DNA of 64,000 nucleotides, from NCBI GenBank assembly GCA_014871385.1, contig CM026426.1:73832303-73896302 (forward strand), written 5' to 3'. How positions within the stretch are numbered: position 1 is the first letter of the stretch; the number at the start of each line of letters is the position of its first letter. Positions 23,193 through 33,295 of this stretch are shown here, in pieces. The notes under the pieces were generated by a model. The model did no database searches and was not told the origin of the DNA. It was given only the letters and a program-made list of their open reading frames with translations. The stretch is from Ceratodon purpureus. Taxonomy: Eukaryota; Streptophyta; Bryopsida; Pseudoditrichales; Ditrichaceae. A program made the position numbers and the translations under genes.

Positions 23193-24190
23193 ATGATTCC
23201 AAATTCCAAGGAGACGGAAGGATTACAAAGATCTAGTCGGAAGAAGGAAGGAGATCATGAGCCGGAAGCTAGACCTTTCGTTACTAGTAGAGTTGACTTT
23301 GCTGAGGACATAGATCAAGAAATAGCCGGGACTTCCGGATCCGGAGGTCAGGGTGGGACTGTTCGTTCCGGGCCGGAGGCCGGTGGGGAAGCAAAAGAAG
23401 TTCCCATGGCCCGGACGTTTTCTAGGCTGAAGTAACGGAAGTTCAGAGGGGATGGCCGGGAGAACATGGACGAATGGCTGAGAGAGTTCCACGATACGGC
23501 TGCCGCCAACCAAGAGGACAAAGCAATCAAACTCTGGTTGTTTTAGAGACGGCTAAAGAAGGAAGCGCTCCAGTGGTACCAAGAGGAATCGGAAAATGTA
23601 AGGAGAAATTGGGGTTTGTTGTCTGCTGCCTTCCAGAGGGCATTTTGGAAGGTAGGAGGAGAAGCCCGTACGTTAGGAAAACTAAGTAAAATAAAGATGG
23701 AGCCGGAAGAATCACTTTGCCGGTATGGACAGAGGATACGGAGTTTGATTCACAAACTAAGTTCCGGGATCGCGGCTAGCATCCAAGTGGAGTGGTATGT
23801 CGCGGGCTTATCCGACCGGATGGGTTTCCAAGTGACGCAAACCCGGCCTCAGATATTACCGGAGGCTATGGAGGCCGCTCACAACTATGAGAACTCCAAA
23901 CAATCCATACGGCAGTACCGGAAGGCTGGGAAGTGTTCAAGACGTCTTTGAAAGCTGAGAAGAAACCGGGTTTCCAATTGAAAATCCAGTGGTTCCAGTT
24001 CTGAAGAGAGCTCGGAGACAGGTGATAGCAGCAGTGAAGATGATTGCTCATGCCAAAAGGCATCCAGAAGCAAGGGCTATGAGAAGAAGAAGGAGCGGAC
24101 AATAGTACAGGTGAAGAAGGAGTACCCATCAGAGAAACGGATGATCAAAGATCTGGTAACTAGCATTGAAGAACTTAACGTCCAAATTTA
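23193..24190 (+). pseudogene. Ty3/gypsy gag, 3' truncated, two in-frame stops and a frameshift
   Basis: After a hydrophilic N-terminus the frame passes TAA at 23433-23435 and TAG at 23544-23546 and shows the retrotransposon gag domain: KFRGDGRENMDEWLREF, then LKKEALQWYQ, then a W..L..AF..AFW block, and a region around ESLCRYGQRIRSL. This is the usual order of the retrotrans_gag fold. The frame closes at 23951 but a shifted frame continues as a serine/acidic linker (SSEESSETGDSSSEDD) and a basic segment to about 24190. No CCHC zinc knuckle and no protease, reverse transcriptase or integrase follow, because sequence changes abruptly into a GC-rich array. Both stops are one C-to-T from CAA and CAG. 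Confidence 0.75.
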
Positions 24191-24239
24191 CCTAAACCTA
24201 TGGGATAAATTTTTGCACTTACTGTGTTAAGCCAGTGGA

Positions 24240-24495
24240 AAAAGCGCGCGCGCGTGCACGCGGCTTTTTGCAGTGGGGCGCAAGCCGCTGGGCGATTAGA
24301 TGCTTAGCAGTTGGGCGCGAGCAGTGGAAGGCAAAAGCGCGCGATTAGATGCGGGTGCGCTCGAGCGTGGGCGGATGCGCGCGCAATCAACCATGTGCGC
24401 GCGCGCATAGTCGGGTCCAAGAGGGCAAACGCGAGCGCTCCCAAGCAGACGACTGCAGGCGCAGACGGACGGGCACGATCAAACAGGCGAGCACA
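24240..24495 (+). repeat. GGGCGCG decamer array (plus orientation)
   Basis: Irregularly spaced GGGCGCGAGC-like words with GCGCGCG runs, beginning about 50 bases after the gypsy gag breaks off. No TATA box or gene is evident on either side. Confidence 0.55.
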
Positions 24496-24507
24496 ATCCA
24501 ATTGAAT

Positions 24508-24735
24508 GAGTATTGAATAAAAAAAAGAGGATAGGATGGGAGAGTGGTGGAATTAGAACTATAAACGAATGAATTGAAAGAGGGAATTAAATGAAAGCAT
24601 AGTGTTGTAAGAAAAAAAAAATCAAAAAAAAAACAAATTAAAGAGTGTAGGAGTATTGAATAAAAAAAAGAGGATATATAGGATGGGAGAGTGGTGGAAT
24701 CAGAATTATAAACAAATGAATTGAAAAGAGGGTTA
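24508..24735. repeat. tandem duplication with 143-bp period
   Basis: GAGTATTGAATAAAAAAAAG begins at 24508 and 24651. Homology continues for about 80 bases through GGATGGGAGAGTGGTGGAAT; the second copy has an extra TATA. The rest of 24740-24880 is A-rich and featureless. Confidence 0.7.
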
Positions 24736-24884
24736 TGAAGAGAAGTAAAGGGATAAGGAAAAACAAATGGAAGAGTTAATTAAATCAAAGAAGCATGGGA
24801 TCAAGAGTCTAAATTGAAGAGGCAACGGATAATAATTAAGCATGACGGGTGAAGATTAGAAAGTGCTAGAGTATGAAGTGTTGG

Positions 24885-25015
24885 AATACGGGCGAAAACG
24901 TACCGGCGAGTGCATACGGGCCGGCGAGTGCATACGCGTGAGCGCAACGCCGGAGAGACCAAAACCATGTTGAGTTCTGGACAATGGAGGTTGCGCGTCG
25001 ATGCTTGCGCCCATG
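24885..25015 (+). repeat. short GGCGAGTGCATACGGG repeat block
   Basis: CCGGCGAGTGCATACG occurs twice in tandem within a short GC-rich stretch related to the decamer arrays. From 25016 to 25744 I see no supported gene; short frames there have no motif. Confidence 0.45.
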
Positions 25016-25744
25016 CGTTTATGTTAGCCTGGGTCAGGGATAATTTGTGTTGAGACCAATTCTAGGAAGGCAAGGAAATGGAGCTAAGACCAAGGAGTGA
25101 AAACAGTTTGGTTACGAGATGGTTTCCAGTATGAACAGAGCGACGGTCTTAGAGTTACCGCTCCTACTACCGAGACTAGGAGGGGGTGACGGTTACGCTT
25201 CCTCAGGCTGGGAGGTTACCCGTCAACCGAGACTCCTCGTGTCGTTCAAGGGAACCAGGAGTGACTTAGTAGACTTAGTAAGGGGAAGAGGTTCTATCAA
25301 CCATAGCCAAGACGCAACAAGGCAAACAATATACAATTACAGACATTCAGAGGAGAGATCCAGCGAGGTAGACAAAGAGGGTTTTAGAAAGATGTGTGTG
25401 CGGTTTATTGCTTCAAATCTAGTCTAAGGTCCCAAGTACAAAGATCTTGAGGTAGGGGAGAGAAAACTGATCATCTAGCAGAGTGACCTAATGTCCTTGG
25501 TCAAGAGCCTATCGCCTCTTGCAACCAGTCGTGGAGGCCGTGGAAAAACTAGAGATCCCTGCAACTACATTGCCTTGGCCTCTTATACTTATTCTGCCTT
25601 GCTATTTCTAGTGATGACTGTTTGTTCTAAGTGCTTGTTCGCCACGGTGCTTCTCTTACACTCCTACTATTGCCTCTTCTAACTCTTAGTTTGCCATGGC
25701 GTTACTTTCCTTGTTGTCCCCTGTTTGGTCATACAGGCGGTGTC

Positions 25745-26215
25745 TTGGACGGATAACAGTCTACAAGCGCGATCATTTTAGGCGCCATCATATTGGGCGA
25801 GTGGACCACTGCAGAATTTGGAAACACTAACACTTTGAAATTTCCGCAGCCACACAATTGCACGCGTGTGCTGCGAGCGAGAGCAGTCAGACGCGTGCCG
25901 CGACGGGCGCGTGCAAATGACGAGGTGCATTCCGACAGGGAGAAAAATTTCACTGCTTCGGAGGCAATGCGGGCGCCCGTGGATCGACAGACGCGAGCAG
26001 TTCGCGCGCACGCGTAGGGGCGCCATCCATTGTTTGGAACAAAGAGTTTTTGTTGGGAGGGTGCAGAGGCTGGCGTGCTCGCGCGCGCGCGCCCATGCAC
26101 TACGGGCGCGATCAGGTTGCGCTCAAGCGTAGGGGCGCGATCCATTGTTCGAAACAACGAGTTTTCGTCGGGAGTGCAGGGGCTCGCGTGCATATGTGCG
26201 GGTGCACAGTTTAAA
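25745..26215 (+). repeat. GGGCGCG array with a 115-bp higher-order repeat
   Basis: Decamers of the GGGCGCGATC type are spread over 470 bases. Within them a 115-bp unit starting GCGTAGGGGCGC is duplicated (26012 and 26127), containing GATCCATTGTTCGAAACAAC and related words. The array lies about 530 bases beyond the 3' end of the RING-like gene. Confidence 0.6.
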
Positions 26216-26219
26216 TCCA

Positions 26220-26740
26220 TGCGTTCTTTAAATTCAGAGTTTCACATCTAGAACTTGGACCGTATGATCCATCATATTCTTGAATCGGAACTTGATGGTG
26301 TCGGGAACAACTGGATCCCTCTCGAGGTTCATTTGGACATTCAATCTCATATTTAAATGACAAACATAAACAGAATAAAATGGTACATGAATTATTTTAA
26401 GTGTAGAATAAAGTGAGGAAAGAAATAGCTTAGCACGTCCACAAAATATCCATGCAAAAGATTTAAGTGTGCATCAGAATTATGTAAACATTTATCATAC
26501 GATGGAAGCGAGATGAGACAAGTGATGGAATGAACGACGTGTTTGGCAACCAAGAAAACAGGGGACCTATGCAAGGAGAATAATAGCGTCTTGGAAATCA
26601 TGAACAAATACGAAAAGAAAATTAACATCCATTGTTTGAGTTTAACAAACATTAAACGTATCAATGTAACCCTAAACAAACTAATTCCCTATGCCTTCTA
26701 CACGTATTTATATTTGGATATCTTTTTACAAAAACGTGGT
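26220..26740. other. AT-rich gap, probable 3' flank of the RING-like gene
   Basis: No coding sequence is supported. It may contain the 3' untranslated region of the minus-strand gene that ends at 26743, but I saw no unambiguous AATAAA. Confidence 0.3.
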
Positions 26741-26742
26741 CT

Positions 26743-29291
26743 TCATTCATTGATCTCCACGATGTCACATGCAGAAGAACTCAATCCACCTTCATTGTGT
26801 TGTGCACGAGAGCTTCCCGCTGCACTACTTTCTGCCCCATCCCGAGCAATGAGTTTCCGCTTGGCAGAATGAGTTCTCTTAGCTGGGCCGTCTGCTCCAA
26901 GTATTGCTTCCATGAAGCTGGTCTCCCGCATTCGACGGAGCACTTTAAGGGTCTCCGGACTATGTTCTTTGCATAGAAAATCCACGGCTAGTTCCTTGAA
27001 CAGGTCTATCCATTCGGATTCCGCCATGTTTAAGGCACTAGTGATGTGGAGTTCCGTTTCGGTCATTTAATGGAGCTCCTTGTGCTGATCCGCAACTTGT
27101 TTCCCTTTGGAATTCCACTTAAACCCAAATGGATGAGCACCGTATTGGAATGTCTTGTTTTCTTCATCTCAGTACCCACCAAGCGTTTGGTAAAAAAAAT
27201 TCCTCCTTCCCTTGATTTCTTCTTCAGTCACGCCCCGTGTGACCGCGTGGCAAATCCTTACAATCTCTGTAGGATTCGTGTCCCACCTCCACTGCGCGCT
27301 CATTTCATTCTTGTAGGTTATGTGCTTTCCCATAAGCCAATTCCAAATCAAGTCCTCACCCCACTTGTCCGGATAGTCAAGAGTATATTCCTTATTTTGC
27401 TCCCAATGCGGTGGCATGTAGGTCTCCAAGCCGAACTGCTCATAAATACGCTTCTGGAAGGAGGACTTACATATTGCACACCACCGACCTATCATGGCAT
27501 GGGAAATCAAGCACAGTGGATGATACATGCACTGACAGGATCCCAATGACCAGCCTCCCTCTGTACCAAATGGATTGGTACAAATGGGACACTTGGTTCT
27601 ATCCAACACATACTTCTGTGGATTGGGCCAGAGCAATCTTTGCTCTACATTCTCAGGGCTTTTCTCATTGGATGTTGCGGTCTTGTACTCCCACCCCAAT
27701 TGCATCCAATCTATATCCTTACCTTTCATCGGTAAGTCGTCAGGAAACATATCATCCTCATGTGCCCACGAAGGGAGTCCAAATTCCCTCTTGGAGTTTG
27801 TCTTGAGGTAGTCATGGTCAATCTTTTGGAACTCACTATACATATGTCTATGACAGTCAACGTTCAGAATGCATGCAATCTTCCATTGGTAGAATTGTTT
27901 GCTCATCTAGATCAGATACGTCTTGAGCATCTCGTTCGTAGCTTGCAAATCGCGGACGTTAGGTACAGAGGGGACCATGGGAGGAATCGCTGACAGCTGA
28001 AATGACAAAGAATCCTGCATCTCTTGAGAATCCACAAACATGACTTGCTGCTTGGGGGGGGGGGGGGTGCATCGCTTGACTCGTTGATGGGAATGGGATC
28101 ATTGGCATACGGGGAACTCAAACTGGGGATCTTCCAAGACACTGTGCGTGGCCGATTCAATGATGGCATTCATTTCTCCCTCATTTATTCCAGGGCTACC
28201 AGGGAGTGGAACCTGGCTTTCCTCGGGTACCCTAATCGGATTCCACGCAGCTTTAAGTTGCTCAATCTCTTCATTCTGCCTCTGAATAATCTCATTCATC
28301 CTATCAGCTTCTTCCACAATGTTCCGGATTATCTTCTCCATCTCAGCAATTATCGCATTTTTTCCGTTGAGCTGATTAAGAAATGAGTTGCCTTGCTGGT
28401 CTTAGGCATCATCCCCTGTTATTGTAGCCTCCAACTCAGTTACAAACCTAGCGTCGTCATCTTCACTTACATTGCTCGGGCCCGCAATTTGTGGAATCAA
28501 TACAAGAGGAGCCACATCAACATTGCTTGGGCCCCCAACGATTGCTAGAGGAGCCTGATCAGCAATACCCACCCCACTAGGATTTGCTGGCGGAGCACGA
28601 TTCCTCGTCAACAAACACGCAGTCAGAATAGGGTCCTTCTTTTTAATCCGTGTGATTCTAGCTGCAGCCGCTGCTCTTGTTTGCAAGTGAGGGGGACGTG
28701 TTGGCGTACCATAAGAATCACTATCTTCTTCTGAAGAACTCTACCGAAGTGGCACTACTGCACCTCTTTCCTTGGGATCATACATGTATGGCCAGTCCAC
28801 ATTTGGAAATGCTAGAACCCCTATAGGTATAGCCATCTCTCGGAGACACTGCTGGATGCCAGGAGTCGACCGTATGGTCCTCCAATCCACTTCCCTATGA
28901 AGCTCGACCTCGGCATATACCATTCTACAAATAAAGAGAGGACTCTCATTTCTATTGTTGATCTCCACCCTGTATATAACACCTCCAAACACCGTTGTTC
29001 AAACTGACGGTTCTTGCACCATTTCATGTTCACCTTGTTTGTAGTACAATTGCGATTATGGCGATGCAACGGGAAATATTTCCCAATGTGGCACCATTCA
29101 ATGAATTCCACACACGTAGCTAGAGTCCACGGTTGCGGTGCGGCTTCCCACTCTCGAAATGCCAGCTTTGCAGGATTTGTTAGGACGTGAACCCACTTAC
29201 GATGTACGTTTCCATGCCTTTCCCGTCCTTCATCCTTTTCCCGTTTCCTCTGTTCTGCCGCCAAGGGCGGATTTTGTTGTTGCTAATCCAT
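26743..29291 (-). pseudogene. RING-like zinc-finger protein, about 850 codons, six stops and three frameshifts
   Basis: The start is an ATG at 29289-29291, whose third codon is TAG (29283-29285) within a Q-run. The frame shifts once at about 28990, then runs past TAG 28741-28743 and TAA 28402-28404. It makes two compensating shifts (about 28108 and inside the poly-G at 28054-28067), passes TAG 27907-27909, TGA 27169-27171 and TAA 27067-27069, and ends at 26743. All six stops are one C-to-T from CAG, CAA or CGA. Recognisable parts are a K/R/E-rich N-terminus, a coiled coil near 28340-28260 (RMNEIIQRQNEEIEQLK), a proline run, and a RING-like finger at 27590-27460 (CPIC, then CQCMYHPLC, then WCAICKSSF). 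A TATA box with a homologous leader precedes it. A ubiquitin-ligase or chromatin role is possible but unproven; it may be a passenger or structural gene of a mobile unit. Confidence 0.55.
28054..28067 (+). repeat. poly(G) run of 14 within the RING-like gene
   Basis: Codes a proline run on the minus strand. The two halves of the gene are out of frame across it, so slippage here (or an assembly error) is the likely cause of one frameshift. Confidence 0.8.
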
Positions 29292-29561
29292 CTAAGCGCA
29301 AGGTAGATCGTTCTTCAAAGTCTTCCGAAAGTGCAAAATTAAAAGCCTATGATTCCCCCAATACCTCAAGCACATTTACAAATTATATACATTTACAATA
29401 TTCTCAAATGTACCACACAACCACCATAGAATTTTCAAGAAAACATGCAGACACGTGTCAATGTGCTGGGACCCACCTGAGTACCAAGCAATCAGCTACC
29501 CGGAGGCTATAGAAGGCAAGGTGCTCAAAGGGGGAGAGTGCAAAATGAGGGGGCGGATCGC

Positions 29562-29571
29562 CCTTTTATAG
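29562..29571 (-). promoter_or_regulatory. TATA box and core promoter of the RING-like gene
   Basis: CTATAAAAGG on the minus strand, about 270 bases before the ATG at 29291. The 85 bases downstream (to about 29485) are clearly similar to those after the TATA box at 30611-30620, including TTTTGCACTCTCCCC-like and CTTGCCTTCTATAGCC-like words. The decamer array begins immediately upstream. Confidence 0.6.
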
Positions 29572-29965
29572 TCACGGGCGCCAGGGAACGGGCGCGATCA
29601 TCCTGCTACGGGCGCGAGTAGAGACCCCACGGGCGCGCGCGGGCACCGAAGGCGGGCTTTCGGTCTTGTATACCTCCGCGCCCGCGCGGGTATCAACGGG
29701 CGTGAGCGGTTCCCATGGCGGGTGTATGAGGGGCGCGAGCAGGTTTTACCACGGGCTCGCGGGTATCGACCCGGTCTTCATCAGGCGCGACCGGGCGTCC
29801 TCCGGGTACCAAAGGGCCGCGCGCACGGACGTCGTCGCAGGAGTGCGGATATTGATCATGCGCGATCCGAATTGCACGGGGGCAAGCACGGCCTTCAGGC
29901 GCGATCCTTGGATGGACAAGCGCGAGCACTATCCCAGGACGGGCGCGCGCGTTACCGAAAACAAG
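29565..29965 (+). repeat. GGGCGCG decamer array (plus orientation)
   Basis: Many ACGGGCGCGA words with variable spacers. It lies between the 3' end of the coiled-coil gene and the TATA box of the RING-like gene, so it could serve as the latter's upstream regulatory region. Confidence 0.65.
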
Positions 29966-30044
29966 GGCCACCACATATTAGCACACCGTTAAAAATTAGA
30001 ATTAAACAAAAAAGAACTTGCAAATTGAGGGTTAAAAAAAAAAC

Positions 30045-30054
30045 TTTATTTATT
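30045..30054 (-). terminator. overlapping AATAAA polyadenylation signals
   Basis: AATAAATAAA on the minus strand, about 30 bases after the stop codon of the coiled-coil gene. Confidence 0.5.
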
Positions 30055-30085
30055 TTGTAAATATATCACTTCATTGTAATGTCAA

Positions 30086-30493
30086 TTACAGTGCCATGCA
30101 CTCTAGGTACCGGTCCTCTAAGTCTTTCAAGTGCATCTTGAAATGGTTCGTTTGAGCATTGGAGACAATATTGGGAACACAAAGTATGGTCATTACCTTC
30201 TTCAGTTCTTTGATGAGATCGCCAATCTCACAATCAAGTTCTTCGACAGTTGCTTGGGTTGCCAACTGCTCTTCAGAGGTTGGAGGCAGAGGCCGTCCAT
30301 TCTTTGCGCATGCCACCAATTTGTCTCGGCGAGAGATCCAATCCTCGAACAACTCGATCAGTTTCCGGAGACGCTCCAGCATTGACCAAATAATTGTGTC
30401 CGTTCGCTGTGCAGTGCCCGGTGGGGTGGCACCATTCGTTAAACTCATGTACGACTTGATTTGTTGACAATTACATGCGTTGGAATTCATGTT
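30086..30493 (-). CDS. small coiled-coil protein (about 135 aa), intact
   Basis: The frame is open from 30538. I prefer the ATG at 30493 because it lies about 120 bases after the TATA box and starts MNSNACNCQQIKSYMSL. The protein is acidic and leucine-rich with two helical stretches (MLERLRKLIELFEDW, and VEELDCEIGDLIKELKKV) separated by a short polar linker, which suggests a coiled-coil or helical bundle. I see no signal peptide, membrane segment or catalytic motif, and I do not recognise the family. It has its own TATA box and AATAAA, and it is flanked on both sides by decamer arrays, like the RING-like gene next to it. It is one of the few unbroken frames in the window. Confidence 0.55.
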   Translation of the reverse strand, partial: NMNSNACNCQQIKSYMSLTNGATPPGTAQRTDTIIWSMLERLRKLIELFEDWISRRDKLVACAKNGRPLPPTSEEQLATQATVEELDCEIGDLIKELKKVMTILCVPNIVSNAQTNHFKMHLKDLEDRYLECMAL

Positions 30494-30610
30494 GGACGGT
30501 ACATCGATTGTTATGAAACCCACCGTAACACTAAACAATCAACTACCCTCGGGCTGTTGAAGGCAAAATGCACAAAGTGGGGAGGTGCAAGTCATGGGAG
30601 GGGGGTGGCA

Positions 30611-30620
30611 TTTTATACTC
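30611..30620 (-). promoter_or_regulatory. TATA box and core promoter of the coiled-coil gene
   Basis: AGTATAAAAT on the minus strand. The following leader is homologous to that of the RING-like gene although the two coding regions are unrelated. Confidence 0.6.
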
Positions 30621-30629
30621 ACGGAGGCA

Positions 30630-30925
30630 ACAGTGTGGGCGCGCTCAGCCTGGTACGGGCGCGAGCAGATTGATCCTACGCGCGCACGCGGTTCTCGTAG
30701 TCAGGGTTCTAGGCGGGTATAAGTACGGGCGCGCACACGTCTCGGCGGGAGAGTTTTGGGCGAGAGCGGTATGTTACGGGCGCGGGCGACCCTGATCAGG
30801 TGAGAACAATCGGGCGCAATCACTGCAGATAATGCGCGCGCGCGAGTACAGACGACGGACTTGATCAAACCCAACTGACGGGCGCGAGAAGGCGCAGATA
30901 CGCGCGCGCACACGACGACGGGCGC
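30630..30925 (+). repeat. GGGCGCG decamer array (plus orientation)
   Basis: TACGGGCGCGAGC and variants with irregular spacing, ending about 10 bases upstream of the coiled-coil gene's TATA box. Confidence 0.65.
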
Positions 30926-31118
30926 CACCCATGGTAAACAGTAATAAACTGTGAGGGTAGTAATTTTACTCGCGTGGGGGAGCTCGTCCGATAAGCGCGT
31001 TTGATATTCAGGTAAAAAATGGTCCGTCACGTCTGTCACGTGACAAGACGTCAATTTTATGACCCGTCCGTCCATTATGATAACCCTGAGTAGGTCAAAA
31101 TGGAGTTCTTAGCGAGAG

Positions 31119-31590
31119 TCAAGACAGTGTTACAGAAGAGCGACATCTCCCACATGCAACAGCGATGTGTGTTACGATGCTCATCCAATCGAGGCCCTCA
31201 ATGGCACAGTGCTCGAGGTGAAGTTTTAGTCCAGAAGCTGCTTGCGGGGCTTCTAGAAGGCCTCCTTCATACTCCAAATAGTTTCTAATGGCCTTCAACA
31301 AATCGTATGTTTGTTTACTAGTGTAGGCACCGTACTCATCATTGACATGTATGTTTGGAGCTTTTAGATGTCTAATCATCTGACACATATCCTCATACTG
31401 ATTGATAGCTCTATCATGTACTACCAAGTTGTATAAAATCTTCATTCAACAAAAATTTCTAATACTCTTTGTATCAATAGCATTTACCACATGCCTAGCT
31501 ATAGCAATTGCCTCAAGATTATCTTTCACCGGTCTCCACTAGAGCATGGCATTAGCATTAAAGATTGATCTTTTATGCTCCTTCATAGTT
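31119..31590 (-). pseudogene. unrecognised decayed ORF, two in-frame stops
   Basis: A single frame from about 31590 to 31119 is interrupted only by TAG 31539-31541 and TGA 31446-31448, each one C-to-T from CAG and CGA. The sequence has the look of a helical transposase or zinc-finger-protein segment (e.g. DNLEAIAIARHVVNAIDTKS), but I cannot name a family. Upstream to 31700 there is possible further coding in other frames. Confidence 0.4.
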
Positions 31591-31699
31591 GAAAGTTGCA
31601 ATGATTAACAACCCTCTCTTCTGGTCCTCCATCGTGAATTTTGACCATCTGCTTGACATGTTGCACACTTCATGTAGAGCATCTGTCTAGGAATAGCAA

Positions 31700-33060
31700 T
31701 ATGCATCAATCAAGGCTTTCCTTGATGCCATATGAACATAAACTTCCTTCTCCGCGGAGGCCGCCGTCCACAACCATGAGCTGCAATCTGTACTCCTACA
31801 CTATCCTTATCATTTGCACAATCATCAAAATCATTGTCCTCCTTGATTTTAGTGTCGTCTTAGATCTAATCATATTCTTGAGCGCAACCTTGATCTACCT
31901 CAGCATTAGAAATACCATGTAGAGAACCTCTAATAGAAGATTTTGACAACTCAGGCACTTCATTCTTATCATCAGTCAAAGTTCAAGAAGAAAAAGATGC
32001 TCTACACATAGAGAGAATGCCCTATTGCCGGGCATCCCACTTTTGTCTGGGTACTCCGGACATTGGCATAGACATAACAACAATACATATTCATAATACA
32101 TCAATCACCACTCACATGACATATAAAAACCCTAAATGTGTGACTTACCCTAAACCTCAAATCTATGTTCATTTTTGCTTTACCTTTCTTGTCTAACGCT
32201 TGGAAAGAAACAAAAAATAAAAAAGTTAACAAGCAAACCTTGGTCCTCAAGGTTGCAGCCTGCTTATGCTCCAGGTTGGGAAGTCACAGCCTCACAGGCT
32301 TCACAAAATGCAGCAGTAGCTCTCCAGCAAGAGAAATGCAAAAAAACTCCAAGTCGTAGTTTTCAGCGCAATAGACTCTCTGTTCCAGTTTGACAGAGGC
32401 TGCTCAGGGGCTCTGAAGCCGGGCCAAGCCAGGCTTTGAGGCCAGGCCAAGCTAGGCTACAGCCTCAGTTTGTTTTACAGCCTCAGCTAGACTGTGCCTC
32501 GATTTTTTTAATGTCTTTTTTTAGGTAATTTTTTTATTATTATTAATTTTTTTACAAACATTATAGGACAAGTATTTCTTTTCCAAACCGGTTTTGGATT
32601 TGGTATTTTTTTTATTTTTTTTTTACTTTTTCATGAACGGGTTCATTTTCATATCACCGGTTTTGGAACGGGTTGCAATTTTTTTTGCCTTTCGATTCAA
32701 GGTTTTTGGATGTGGACATGCTAAATTTTGTGAAAAATCAGCCTTGGACTTAAGGATTGTGTGATCATGTCAATATTGAAGTGGAGTTTAGATGTGATCA
32801 ATTTAGGTTCCCTAACCTAAAAGGCGGTCTCTACAACCTGGCCTTCAAATGGGGCCGGCTGGTGTGAGCAAGTCCTCTCTTTGTGCCTTTTGAGAGGCTC
32901 GTCATTCTTGTCCTATTTACCCATGTACCTCCTAGCAACCGTCGAACAATGCATCCCCGTTCCTAGTCCCAGCCACTAAACCCACTGCAACCTTCATTTG
33001 AACAAGAAGCAGCTCCGACACACGTCGATTGAGAGGTGCCAGTCCAGCGGCGGCGAAGGA
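31700..33060. other. no supported gene
   Basis: T-rich and low-complexity in places. About 32405-32470 contains repeated GGCCAAGCCAGGCTT-like words. Otherwise I see nothing. Confidence 0.3.
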
Positions 33061-33064
33061 TCAA

Positions 33065-33295
33065 ACGGTTAAAATTTCTTGCAACAACTCATCCGCAACA
33101 GCTTCCACTTACACCGCCCTTTCATCACTAAGCTCAATCGCAGACCGACCTGTCTTGACGTCCCTCTCAAGACGCCCCGCCCTTTCCTGATACTCCACCA
33201 ACACTTTCCCCAGCGAGTCCACCAACACCACTTCCGCATCACCGTCTTGAAACGCATACACAACCTCGACGTGTACCACGCGCATCACCGAATCC
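33065..33295 (-). pseudogene. short decayed coding remnant
   Basis: From 33295 downward a minus-strand frame reads as plausible protein (VVYAFQDGDAEVVLVDSLGK, then a charged helix) with a single TAA at 33109-33111 before its end. The family is not recognised and no flanking structure is visible. Confidence 0.25.

Noticed and set aside
24240..26215. CpG-island promoter of a plus-strand gene
   Set aside because: No TATA box, start or coding sequence follows on the plus strand; the GC-richness is explained by the decamer array.
30461..31288. Plus-strand frames at 30.5-31.3 kb
   Set aside because: They overlap the promoter/array of the coiled-coil gene and the antisense of the 31.1-31.6 kb decayed ORF, with no motifs of their own.
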